Of a DNA stretch of 64,000 nucleotides, positions 52,718 through 63,603 are shown piece after piece. The translations under genes and the position numbers were made by a program. Positions within the stretch are counted from its first letter, which is position 1. Every line of letters starts with the position of its first letter. The stretch comes from Nocardiopsis_B sediminis (GTDB lineage: Bacteria > Actinomycetota > Actinomycetes > Streptosporangiales > Streptosporangiaceae): the NCBI RefSeq assembly GCF_042650565.1, contig NZ_JBHSBH010000013.1, forward strand, positions 62,001-126,000, given 5' to 3'. A model generated the notes under the pieces. That model saw nothing but the letters and a program-made list of their open reading frames with translations, was not told the origin of the DNA and did no database searches.

Positions 52718-53444
52718 ATCCGGCGATGAGCCGCCGCAGGACCAGGCGCTCGGCGACGGTCCACGCCGTGCTGGTCGCCAGGTACAGCCCCGCGGCCAAC
52801 GGGACGAACGCCGCCACGGCCACCGTCATGAACGACAGGTAGGTCATCACCTGCGCACCGGGCAGCGCGGGGCCGCCGCTCTCAGCGGCGGCCGCCATCG
52901 ACGGCAGCACGAGCCAGCGCCGTGAGGCCCACGCCACCGCGGCGATGACGGCGAGCAGCGCCGCGAAGACCGCAACGGAGCCCGGGCCGGCCGCCGCCGC
53001 ATCGCCCAGGGTGGCGCCGAGCGGCACCCCGCCCAGCGTCCAGCCGAGCAGCGCATTGGGCGCGCCGCCGATCTCGGGGGTGATGAACACCCCGTAGAGC
53101 ACGATGAACACGGGCGACTGGGCGAGCATCGGCAGGCAGCCGGCCAGCGGTGAGGTCCCCTCCTCGGTGTAGAGGCGCTGCTGCTCGGCCACGAGGCGCT
53201 GCGGGTCCGCGCCGTGCTTCTTCTGGAGGGCGACCAGCCGCGGCGCCAGCCGGGCCCGGGCCTTCTCCCCACGGACCTGCGCGACGCTCAACGGCACGAG
53301 CGCGAGGCGGACGGCGGCGGTCAGGCAGACGACGGCGACGGCCGCGGCGGCCGTCCCCGCGAATGGGCTGAGCAGCGTGGTCAGCCCGGTGACGACAGAG
53401 GCGATCAGCCCGAGGGCGGTCGCGATCGGCGGAAACGTGTACAT
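52718..53444 (-). CDS. yidC: YidC/Oxa1-family membrane insertase (3' end in gap)
   Basis: About 242 visible codons. Start MYTFPPIATALGLIASVVTG, then the Oxa1 core: ALVPLSVAQVRGEKARARLA, LQKKHGADPQRLVAEQQRLY, SPLAGCLPMLAQSPVFIVLY, and five membrane helices. The positively charged groove Arg is likely in TAAVRLALVPL. Inserts membrane proteins. This is a short, second-copy-type YidC; the main housekeeping copy next to rpmH/rnpA is elsewhere. Reading on the minus strand, it runs into the N gap after LRRLIAG, near the natural end. Confidence 0.88.
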
Positions 53445-53616
53445 GGTGATGGTGCCCCTCGTCCGGCGGAAAGGAAGAACTAAAAACACGGCCGGGACGG
53501 CGACATGACGACACGGGCAGCGGGCGGCCCCGCGTGAAGGAGACACCCCGCAGGCCACGGCCGGGACGGCCCGTTCCAGGACCGGCCCTGCTGCGCGAGC
53601 AGCGACGACGCGTGTG

Positions 53617-53916
53617 TCAGGCGGCCGTCGGGGCGGCGCCCGGCGCTCGGGGGCGGGGCTTGCCGGGGGCGTCGGGGTCGCGCAGGGGAGGGGCGGCGGC
53701 GCGGTCGGAGCGGCGCCGCATGGCGTCGGCGCGGCCGCCTTCGGAGTCGGGAACGGGCCACGCGGCGACGCCGCGCACCGCGATCCAGGCGAGCGCGGCG
53801 CCCACGGCCACGAGGGCGAGCAGCGCGAACGACCCGGTGATGGGGCCGGCCGCATCGGTGAGCAGAACGTCGGCGGCCGGGAAGAGGAACTGAAGGAGGA
53901 CGTACACGTGCACCAC
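53617..53916 (-). CDS. DUF6412-family small membrane protein
   Basis: 99 residues. Two membrane segments (about 5-20 and 28-52; SFALLALVAVGAALAWIAVR) and a basic, Pro/Ala-rich tail. Matches DUF6412, regularly found just upstream of the accessory YidC in actinomycetes. GTG 53916 with GGAGGGG seven bases upstream. The 172-base gap to yidC shows no further gene. Likely an operon. Confidence 0.78.
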   Translation of the reverse strand: MVHVYVLLQFLFPAADVLLTDAAGPITGSFALLALVAVGAALAWIAVRGVAAWPVPDSEGGRADAMRRRSDRAAAPPLRDPDAPGKPRPRAPGAAPTAA

Positions 53917-54187
53917 GGCGGCGCCCCTCCTTCCTCCGGCCGGACCCGGGCCGCGACCGCGGCCCCGACGCCACCCTATGCGGCCGGCCGCCCCGGTCGC
54001 CGCCGGCCGGCGGGTCCTCCCGTGGCGGGGCCGGGAAAGGGTGCCCGGAACGGCGACTCGGGGCTTAGGGACGGATCCTGCGACACACCCTCCCAGCTGT
54101 GGTGTTTCACGATCCGTTGTAGCTAAATGACAGGAAGTTCAAGATCATTCCGATCTCCGGCCCCGCTGAGAAGAGGGAACGAACGCC

Positions 54188-54502
54188 GTGCCGATCCGCC
54201 CCGCGAACCTCGCCACCATGTCCGCCACCATCGCCGGTGCGCTGGCCGGCATGTCCGGGCGGGACCGGACCCGGCCGGTCACGGTCACCTTCGAGAGCGG
54301 GCACCGCCAGGTGGTCGAGGGCGGGGGGTGCCGGGTGCTCGACTCCGACCAGGGCGGCGTCGTCGCCATCGAGACCGAGTCGCCCACCAAGTTCGCGCTG
54401 TACGCGGGCAACTCCTGCCAGGGCGCGCGGGCCGTCGCCTCCGGCAGCGGATCGGTCACCTTCGGCGACCCGCTGCTCGCCGGCGCCATCGTCCTGGGCT
54501 GA
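54188..54502 (+). CDS. Small protein, possibly beta/gamma-crystallin-like
   Basis: 104 residues. The C-terminal 75 residues (PVTVTFESGHRQVVEGGG, FALYAGNSCQGAR, SGSVTFGDPLLAGAIVLG) look like a beta-sandwich. The LYxxxNCxG pattern recalls beta/gamma-crystallin and Streptomyces killer-toxin-like proteins. The family assignment is tentative. GTG 54188 with a purine-rich site (GAAGAGGGAA) upstream. No clear signal peptide. Single gene. Confidence 0.5.
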   Translation: MPIRPANLATMSATIAGALAGMSGRDRTRPVTVTFESGHRQVVEGGGCRVLDSDQGGVVAIETESPTKFALYAGNSCQGARAVASGSGSVTFGDPLLAGAIVLG

Positions 54503-54870
54503 GGCCCCGCGGGCGGCGGAGCCCCTCGCCACCGTCGCGTCAGGGTTCCGCCTCCGTCGTCGAGCCCCTTCCTCGCGGGCGAGGCGGCGGACAGGCCGGC
54601 GGCGTCCGCCCCGCTGTAGTCGCGTCGGGCCTCCGCCCCGGCCGTCGAGCCGCGTCCCCTGCGGGGGACGCGGGACGGGCGCCGTAACGGACCGGCTGGA
54701 ACACGCCAAGCGGTAGGTCCGATTCACAGGCCGCCGCCGCGCCATCGCACGGGAACGGGCGCGGACGCGGGGAAACGCCGACACCGGCGCGGCGGCGGGG
54801 GCGATCCGGGGTCGGACTGGGGCGCCCCGATTCAGCGGCCGTCCAGCGCGGTTATCTACCATCTCGGAAT
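54503..54870. other. Intergenic region before mutA
   Basis: About 370 bases without a supported gene. It contains the hairpin at 54650-54673 and, at the right edge, a candidate -10 (TACCAT, 54857-54862) that would start the mutA transcript at its ATG. No cobalamin riboswitch was recognised. Confidence 0.45.
54650..54673 (+). terminator. Hairpin between small gene and mutA
   Basis: Perfect 10-bp stem (CCGCGTCCCC / GGGGACGCGG) with a four-base loop. It is 148 bases from the nearest upstream stop, so it may be a terminator or an unrelated structure. Confidence 0.45.
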
Positions 54871-56777
54871 ATGGGCACGACGGAGAGTGGCGCGGGACAC
54901 CTCGCCCTGGGTGCGGAGTTCCCCCAGGCGACGCGGGAGCACTGGCGTGAACTGGTCACGGGTGTCCTGCGCAAGAGCGCCGCCGAAGCCGGCGCCCCCG
55001 CTCCCGACCCGGAGCAGGCGCTCTCCTCGGTGACCTACGACGGCATCGCGATCGCGCCGCTCTACACCGCTGCCGACGCCGCCCCGGGCGGCGGCGACCT
55101 CGACTCCGGCCACCCCGGCCTGCACCCCTTCACCCGGGGCGGGCGCCCTGAGGGGGCGGTGGCGGCCGGCTGGGACATCCGCCAGCGGCACGCCGGCCCC
55201 GGCCCCGCCGCAGCCCGCCGCGCGGTCCTCGCCGACCTGGAGAACGGGGCCACCTCCATCTGGCTCGCCGTGGGCGACGGCGGTGTGCCGGTCACCGGGA
55301 TCGGCGACGTGCTCGCCGACGTCCACCTCGACCTCGCCCCCGTCACCCTCGACGCCGGCGCCGAGCACGCCGCCGCGGCCCGAGCCCTGCTGCGCGCCTG
55401 GGCCGACCGCGGCGTCCCCGACGCCGCTGTCACGGGCGGCCTGGGCATCGACCCCCTCACCGCCGCCGCCCGCACCGGCGCCCCCGCCGACCTCGCCCCC
55501 CTCAGGGAGGCCGCTGCCGCCTACGCCGCCCGCCACCCGGCGCTGCGGCTCGCCACCGCCGACGCCACCCCCTACCACGACGCCGGCGGGTCCGAGGCGC
55601 AGGAGCTCGGCGCCGCCATGGCCGCCGGCACCGCCTACCTGCGCGCGCTCACCGAGGCGGGGCTCGGCCTCGCCGACGCCGCGGCGCGGCTGGAGTTCCG
55701 GTTCGCGGCGACCGCCGACCAGTTCCTGACCATCGCCAAGCTGCGCGCCGCCCGCGCCATGTGGGCCCGGGTCACCGAGGCGTGCGGCCTGCCGCCGGAG
55801 CGACGCGCGATGCGCCAGCACGCCGTGACGTCCGCCGCGATGATGACCCGCCGCGACCCCTACGTGAACATCCTGCGCACCACCCTGGCCTGCTTCGGCG
55901 CGGGGATCGGCGGCGCCGACGCCGTGACCGTCCGCCCGTTCGACGACGCCCTCGGCGTCCCCGACGACTTCGCCCGCCGCATCGCCCGCAACACCCAGAC
56001 GCTGCTGCTGGAGGAGGCGCACCTCGCCCGGGTGATCGACCCCGCGGGCGGGTCCTACTTCGTCGAGCGCGCCACCGCCGACCTCTACGCCGCCGGGTGG
56101 GCGTTCTTCCAGGAGCTGGAGGCCGCCGGCGGGATGGCGGCCGCGCTGTCGGCCGGCCTGGTCGCCGAGCGCGTGGACGAGGTGTGGCGGCGGCGCCGCG
56201 ACGCCATCGCCCGCCGCACCGACCCGCTGACCGGCGTCAGCGCGTTCCCCGATCTCGACGGCCCCGTCCCCGACCGGCCCGCCGCCCCCGCTGCGGGCAC
56301 CGCGCCGGGCGCCGCGCCGGCCGCGCTGCCGCGCCGCCGCTACGCCCACGACTTCGAGGCGCTGCGCGACCGCTCCGACGCCCACCTCGCCGCCACCGGC
56401 GCGCGGCCCCGCGTCTTCCTGGCGACCCTCGGCCCGGTCGCCGCGCACACGGCGCGGGCCGCCTTCGCCGGCGACCTCCTGCGCGCCGGGGGGATCGAGC
56501 CCGTCGGCGGCGACACCGCGGCCGGCGCCGGCGAGGCGGTCGCCGCGTTCCGCCGCAGCGGGGCCCGCGTCGCCTGCCTGTGCGGCTCCGACGCCGGCTA
56601 CGCCGAGCAGGCGGCCGGCACGGCGGCCGGGCTGAAGGCCGCCGGGGCCGAACGCGTCCTCATGGCGGGCCCGCCCGTCCCCGCCTACCGCGACGCCGGG
56701 GTCGACGCCTTCTGCTCCACCGGGTCCGACGCGCTCGCCCTGCTGGCGGACCTCCACGACACCCTGGGAGTGGGCCA

Positions 56778-56781
<4 letters not shown>
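54871..56781 (+). CDS. mutA: Methylmalonyl-CoA mutase, small (beta) subunit
   Basis: 636 residues. TIM-barrel substrate-domain homologue without a working active site, plus a degenerate B12-binding-like C-terminal domain (ARPRVFLATLGPVAAHTARA) lacking the DxHxxG cobalamin motif. Pairs with MutB to interconvert methylmalonyl-CoA and succinyl-CoA (propionate use or polyketide precursor supply). ATG 54871 has no Shine-Dalgarno, and TACCAT sits eight bases before it, so a leaderless transcript is likely. It overlaps mutB by four bases (ATGA). Confidence 0.93.
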
Positions 56782-59027
<2,246 letters not shown>

Positions 59028-59100
59028 CCCCGCCCGACCGCCACCGCACCGGAGGGGGCCGCCGCGGGGCGCTCCCGCACCGCCGCCCGTCAGGACCCCG

Positions 59101-60120
59101 ATGAGCCGACGCACCATCGACATCGACGCCTACGCCGAAGGCGTCCGCGCCGGGCACCGGCCGACCCTGGCCCGCGCGATCACGCTGGTCGAGTCGCGCC
59201 GGGCCGACCACGCCGAGCTGGCGCAGCGCCTGCTGGTCGAGCTGCTGCCGCACAGCGGCACGGCGCACCGCGTGGGCATCACGGGGGTGCCGGGGGTCGG
59301 CAAGTCCACCTTCATCGACGCGCTCGGCACCCGGCTGACCGGGCGCGGGCACCGGGTGGCGGTCCTGGCCGTCGACCCGTCGTCCACCCGCACGGGCGGC
59401 AGCATCCTCGGCGACAAGACGCGCATGGCGCGGCTGTCGGTCGACCCGGCCGCGTTCGTGCGCCCCTCTCCCACAGCGGGGACGCTCGGCGGTGTGGCCC
59501 GCGCCACCCGCGAGACGATGGTGCTCTTGGAGGCCGCGGGCTTCGACGTCATCCTCGTCGAGACGGTCGGGGTGGGCCAGTCGGAGGTCGCCGTGGCCGA
59601 CATGGTCGACTGCTTCTGCTTCCTCGCTCTGGCCCGCACCGGCGACCAGCTTCAGGGCATCAAGAAGGGCGTGCTGGAACTCGTCGACGTCGTCGCGGTG
59701 AACAAGGCCGACGGCCCGCAGGCCGACGACGCGCGCAAGGCAGCCCGCGAGCTGTCGCGGGCGCTGCGCCTGCTCCAGCCCGTCCACCCGGCCTGGCGCC
59801 CGCCCGTGCTGACCAGCAGCGGGCTCACCGGCGAGGGCCTGGACGAGGTGTGGGAGGCGGTGCTGGCCCACCGGCGGGCTCTGGAGGAGGCCGGCGCGTT
59901 CGCCGAGCGGCGCAGCGGCCAGCAGGTGGGGTGGATGTGGTCACAGGTGCGCGACCGGCTGATGGACCGGCTCACCCGGCACCCCGGTGTGCGGGGCCTC
60001 ACCCCCGGGGCCGAGGAGGCCGTGCGCGCGGGCGACCTCACCGCCACGCTCGCGGCGGAGCGGCTCTTGGCGGCGTTCTTCGCCGACCCCGGAGCATCGG
60101 GTGACCGCGACTCCGCGTGA
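59101..60120 (+). CDS. meaB: MeaB GTPase chaperone of methylmalonyl-CoA mutase
   Basis: 339 residues of the G3E P-loop class. Walker A GITGVPGVGKSTFIDALG (about 59-76), Mg-binding VLAVDPSSTRTGGSILGDKT, Walker B-like ILVETVGVGQSE, and base motif VAVNKADG. Protects and reloads the mutase with adenosylcobalamin using GTP. ATG 59101, 73 bases after mutB, same operon. A methylmalonyl-CoA epimerase gene is not in the window. Confidence 0.95.
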   Translation: MSRRTIDIDAYAEGVRAGHRPTLARAITLVESRRADHAELAQRLLVELLPHSGTAHRVGITGVPGVGKSTFIDALGTRLTGRGHRVAVLAVDPSSTRTGGSILGDKTRMARLSVDPAAFVRPSPTAGTLGGVARATRETMVLLEAAGFDVILVETVGVGQSEVAVADMVDCFCFLALARTGDQLQGIKKGVLELVDVVAVNKADGPQADDARKAARELSRALRLLQPVHPAWRPPVLTSSGLTGEGLDEVWEAVLAHRRALEEAGAFAERRSGQQVGWMWSQVRDRLMDRLTRHPGVRGLTPGAEEAVRAGDLTATLAAERLLAAFFADPGASGDRDSA

Positions 60121-60458
60121 CCGGGGCCACGTCCCCCGGGGGCGCAACACCCCGATTCGGAGCGTACGTTCGGGAGATTGGGTCCGACCGCAACGAATCC
60201 TCGTCGCAAATGACGTGTGTGGGGGAAAATATCTTGCGCATCGGCATTCCCGTCGGGTGAATCGCCTAATACCGTGAGTGGTCAAAGCCCTACGGCAGCA
60301 GGCGGCCGGAGCCCGTCGGCGCGCCGGACGTCCCCGCCGTCGCCCGCCGGACGCCGCCGCACGGGGAGTGCGAGCGGACCCCCTACCGGAATCCGCCGTT
60401 TTCCGTATGGTTAGCAAGGGGAACCCCTCATCTACACGTGGGGCTGGGAGGAGTGAAC
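60121..60458. other. Gap between meaB and the STAS gene
   Basis: About 340 bases with mixed, lower GC (60170-60280). Neither strand has a convincing gene, and no terminator of good quality was found after meaB. The part near 60400-60435 probably carries the STAS gene promoter; no known sigma consensus is assigned. Confidence 0.4.
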
Positions 60459-60830
60459 GTGCACAGGCTTGGGCTGAGCACCCGGGTCGAGAACCACAGC
60501 GTGATCGTGAGCGTCGAAGGTGATCTCGACATCGCGACCGCAGGCGACCTCCAAGAGCATGTCCTGTCCGCTGTCGACGAGAACGGCCCGTGGCTGATCC
60601 TCGACTTCTCGCAGCTGGAGTTCATGGACTCCAGCGGGCTGAACGTCGTCATCAACGCCTACCGGACCGTCAAGGAGCACGGTGGCAGCCTGGCGCTCGC
60701 GGCACCGAACGAACGCGTCACCAAGGTCGTGCGCCTCGTCGGTCTGCACCGCCAGGTACCCGTGCACACCACGGTGCCGGCCGCCGTCAACGCCATGGAG
60801 GCGTTGGAGCAGAAGCAGCAGGCCGGCTGA
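60459..60830 (+). CDS. STAS-domain anti-anti-sigma factor
   Basis: 123 residues, a single STAS domain. The phospho-serine motif is LEFMDSSGLNVVINAYR (near residues 50-66), and ILDFSQLEF precedes it. Dephosphorylated forms bind RsbW-like kinases and free sigma factors. GTG 60459 with GGGAGGAG about five bases upstream. Usually partnered by an RsbW-type kinase; the only one in the window is at 6476-6916, so partnership is unproven. Confidence 0.92.
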   Translation: MHRLGLSTRVENHSVIVSVEGDLDIATAGDLQEHVLSAVDENGPWLILDFSQLEFMDSSGLNVVINAYRTVKEHGGSLALAAPNERVTKVVRLVGLHRQVPVHTTVPAAVNAMEALEQKQQAG

Positions 60831-60929
60831 TACCGCCGCCGTCCGGCAGCCCTGCCGCGGCGATCGTCCGGGCCCGTCGTCGCGACGGGTCCGTTCGCCG
60901 TTTCCACGACCCGATGGAGGAGCACCGCC

Positions 60930-61562
60930 GTGCCCCTGTGGTGGAACCACAACAGCCACTACCACGACCACCTGCTGCGGCACGTGCCGCCGGGGTGCGG
61001 CCGCGCGCTCGACGTGGGCTGCGGCTCGGGGCGCTTCGCCCGGAGGCTGGCGGGGCGGGCGGCGGCCGTCGACGCGATCGACGCCGATGAGGGCATGATC
61101 CGCCGCGCCGAGGCCACCACCCCGCGGCGCCTGAACATCCGCTACACGCGGACCGCCCTGGACGACGCCGGCATCGAGCCGGGCGCCTACGACTTCATCT
61201 CGGCGATCGCCTCCATCCACCACATGCCGTTCGCGCCGGCGCTGCGCACCCTGGCCGCGGGGCTGGCGCCCGGCGGCGTGCTCGCCGTCGTCGGGCTCTA
61301 CCGCGAGGAGACCCCCGCCGACCTCGCCGTCGCGGCGGCCGCCCTCCCGCCGCAGGTGGCGATCGGCGCCGGGATGCGCGTCGCCCGCGCGCTAACGGGG
61401 GTCGCCGACCCCTCCGTCCCGGACCTCTCGGCGATGCCCATGCGCGACCCCGAGATCGGCCTGCGCGAGATCAGGACCGCCGCGGCCGACACCCTCCCCG
61501 GGGCGCGCGTACGGCGCCTGCTCTTCTACCGGTACTCGCTCACCTACACGCGCCCGGCGTAG
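60930..61562 (+). CDS. Class I SAM-dependent methyltransferase
   Basis: 210 residues. SAM motif I ALDVGCGSGRFARRLAG (about 26-42), motif II VDAIDADEGMI, motif IV-like YDFISAIASIHHMPF. A Methyltransf_11/25-type fold with a C-terminal extension ending in LLFYRYSLTYTRPA. Substrate unknown. The N-terminus WWNHNSHYHDHLLRHVPPG is His-rich and typical of a small actinomycete subgroup. GTG 60930 with GGAGGAG upstream. Follows the STAS gene by 99 bases. Confidence 0.9.
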   Translation: MPLWWNHNSHYHDHLLRHVPPGCGRALDVGCGSGRFARRLAGRAAAVDAIDADEGMIRRAEATTPRRLNIRYTRTALDDAGIEPGAYDFISAIASIHHMPFAPALRTLAAGLAPGGVLAVVGLYREETPADLAVAAAALPPQVAIGAGMRVARALTGVADPSVPDLSAMPMRDPEIGLREIRTAAADTLPGARVRRLLFYRYSLTYTRPA

Positions 61563-61585
61563 CGGACGAGGGGCGGAAGGGCCGG

Positions 61586-62035
61586 TCAGCCCCGGCGCTC
61601 GAACACCATGCGGTCCAGCCCGGGGCCGTCATAGTCGGCGACCGGCCCGGTGACCGCGAACCCCATCGCACGGTGGAACGCGATCGACCCGGTGTTGACC
61701 GGTGAGGTGACCGCCCGCACCACAGGGCGTCCCCTCTCGGCCGCACCGGCCAGGAACCGCCCGTACAGCCCGGCCGCCAGGCCCGATCGGCGCAGATCGG
61801 GGCGGACCGCCACCATGTGGATGTAGGCGGCGTCCGCCGCAGCGGGGGAGTCGAAACCGACCAGGAACCCGGCCGTGCCCGCGGTGTCCTCGGCGAACAG
61901 GCTCGTGGGCGCGAAGTGGTCGAGGAAGAGCCGCGGCAGGATGTGGGAGATGGGGCGGCCCCACCAGGCGTCGGCCACGGCGACGATGGCCGCGTGGTCG
62001 CCGGGGCGCGCGGTGCGGATGGCGGCGGATGTCAT
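61586..62035 (-). CDS. GNAT-family N-acetyltransferase
   Basis: 149 residues. Acetyl-CoA loop VAVRPDLRRSGLAAGLYGRF (about 81-100), preceded by YIHMV, followed by NTGSIAFHRAMGFAVTGPV. ISHILPRLFLDHFAPTSLFA is the N-terminal helix pair. Small-molecule or protein N-acetylation; substrate unknown. ATG 62035. Convergent with the methyltransferase gene. Confidence 0.88.
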   Translation of the reverse strand: MTSAAIRTARPGDHAAIVAVADAWWGRPISHILPRLFLDHFAPTSLFAEDTAGTAGFLVGFDSPAAADAAYIHMVAVRPDLRRSGLAAGLYGRFLAGAAERGRPVVRAVTSPVNTGSIAFHRAMGFAVTGPVADYDGPGLDRMVFERRG

Positions 62036-62106
62036 GGGGCCATCATCGCGCCCTCGCCGTCGTGGCACGGGGCGGGGAGGGGGTCCGGGGTGAGTAGGGT
62101 CGGACC

Positions 62107-62661
62107 ATGCCGACACCCGACTTCGTCCTCCGGCTGCGCGACCACGTGGGCCACGGGCCCCTGTGGCTGACCGGGGTGACCGCCGTCGTGATCGACGACT
62201 CCGGCGACATCCTGCTGCACCGGCGGGCCGACGACGGCCGGTGGTCCACCCCCGGCGGGATCCTCGAACCCGGCGAGCAGCCCGCCGAGGCGCTGGTCCG
62301 CGAGGTGTGGGAGGAGACCGGGGTGCAGGTGGTGCCCGAGCGCATCGCCAGCGTGTTCACCGAGCCGCCCTTCACCTACCCCAACGGTGATCAGGTCCAG
62401 TTCCTCGACATCGCGTTCCGCTGCCGCCCGACCGGCGGCGCGCCGCGCCCCGACGCCGAGGAGTCCCTGGAGGTCCGCTGGTTCCCGCCCGGGGACCTCC
62501 CGGAGCTGGACGACCGGGTCCTGCGCCGGGTACGGCTGGCTCATGGTGAAGGGGCGGCCTGGTACGTGACCAGCGGTGCGGAGCCGCGAGCCGACGAACG
62601 AGCGGAGGCGGCGCCGCCCCAGGCCGCAGGCCCTTTCCGTGGGGCCGTTGGAGCGGAGTGA
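62107..62661 (+). CDS. NUDIX hydrolase
   Basis: 184 residues. The full Nudix box (GX5EX7REUXEEXGU) runs from GGILEPGEQPAEALV to REVWEETGVQV (about 56-81). The N-terminus LRDHVGHGPLWLTGVTAVVI and the FLDIAFRC strand fit the ADP-ribose/nucleoside-diphosphate group. Pyrophosphohydrolase with unknown substrate. TAGGGT (62095-62100) six bases before ATG 62107 and lack of a Shine-Dalgarno suggest a leaderless mRNA. The last 25 residues are disordered. Confidence 0.9.
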   Translation: MPTPDFVLRLRDHVGHGPLWLTGVTAVVIDDSGDILLHRRADDGRWSTPGGILEPGEQPAEALVREVWEETGVQVVPERIASVFTEPPFTYPNGDQVQFLDIAFRCRPTGGAPRPDAEESLEVRWFPPGDLPELDDRVLRRVRLAHGEGAAWYVTSGAEPRADERAEAAPPQAAGPFRGAVGAE

Positions 62662-62728
62662 GGAAGCGGGGCGACCCGGGGGCACAGAGCCCGAACCGGA
62701 GCCGCACCCAGCCGGTCCTTGAATTCCG

Positions 62729-62768
62729 CGGTGCCGGGGGTGCAGGCCACGCCGCACCCCCGGCACCG
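62729..62768. terminator. Hairpin terminator between NUDIX and protease genes
   Basis: Perfect 15-bp stem (62729-62743 with 62754-62768) and 10-base loop, between two convergent genes. Confidence 0.8.
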
Positions 62769-62782
62769 GACGGACTCGCAGG

Positions 62783-63376
62783 TCAGGGGCCGTCGACGAC
62801 CATGGTGCCGGCGGCGGGGACCTGGCCCAGGGCGCCGGTTCCGTAGTTCTGCTCGACGCGGGACCGCTCGGCCGAGTTGGGGACCGCGTTCGTGCACGAC
62901 GTGCCCGCGGTCGAGCCCGACATCAGCGACGAGCACGGGCCGGGCTTGATGTCCGGCAGGCCGAGGCTGTGCCCCAGTTCGTGCGCTGCGATGCGGGTGA
63001 CGTCGTGGCCTTCGTCCACCGCCTGGCTGCCCATCTCCACGCGGGCCGATCCGCCGGGGCGCACCGGGCCGAGGGTGGCCTGCGGCCACCCGTCGGTCGC
63101 GATGATCGTGATCTCGGCCCGCTGGCCCGGGGCGGCCTCTTCGATCTGGACGTTGGCGACGCTGTCGTTCCAGACCTGGACGCCGGCGGCGATCTCCGCC
63201 TCGTACTCGGTGGCCTGGTCGGCGTTGTAGGTGATCGTGGTCGCCGCCTCCGCCGCCGGAGCCGCGTCGGCGGGGGCGGTGGTGGTCGACGCCGAGGCGG
63301 CGGGCAGCCCGCCGGCCAGTGACAGCGCCGCCGCTGCGGCGGCGGCGAGGGCGCACGCGGAAGTGCGTCGCAGCAT
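62783..63376 (-). CDS. Secreted snapalysin-type zinc metalloprotease
   Basis: 197 residues. Signal peptide 1-30 (MLRRTSACALAAAAAAALSL, cleavage near ASAS), a short propeptide-like stretch, and the protease domain. The zinc motif is AAHELGHSLGLPD (His132, Glu133, His136, Asp142), the HExxHxxGxxD form special to snapalysins. A Cys pair (Cys148, Cys161) matches the family disulfide. Extracellular small neutral protease. ATG 63376. The LysR-type activator often beside snapalysin genes in Streptomyces is not here. Confidence 0.9.
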   Translation of the reverse strand: MLRRTSACALAAAAAAALSLAGGLPAASASTTTAPADAAPAAEAATTITYNADQATEYEAEIAAGVQVWNDSVANVQIEEAAPGQRAEITIIATDGWPQATLGPVRPGGSARVEMGSQAVDEGHDVTRIAAHELGHSLGLPDIKPGPCSSLMSGSTAGTSCTNAVPNSAERSRVEQNYGTGALGQVPAAGTMVVDGP

Positions 63377-63548
63377 TCGTGTCTCCTTGGGGGTGGGGGA
63401 GGATCCTCAACTGCGGGGGACCCTGTGGGGTCTCGGAGAGAGTACGCGCCGCTACATATCGCTACAAGAGGGGTAAGGGGTATCTGACCCTTCCGGTCGG
63501 CACCGGGCGTGCCGGCCTTCGCTCGGCCGGCCCCGCTGCCGATAGAAA

Positions 63549-63591
63549 CGGCACGGCACCCGCGCAAGAGGGGAGCGCGGGTGCCGTGCCG
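63549..63591 (-). terminator. Strong terminator of the DctA-type gene
   Basis: Perfect 17-bp stem (63549-63565 with 63575-63591), nine-base loop, followed on the minus strand by a T-rich tail (CGTTTCTATC). It begins 13 bases after the stop of the symporter gene. Confidence 0.88.
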
Positions 63592-63603
63592 GGGTGTCCG
63601 GGA

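Noticed and set aside
54503..54870. Cobalamin riboswitch before the B12-dependent mutase
   Set aside because: No B12-box-like sequence was found, and the transcript seems to start at the ATG.
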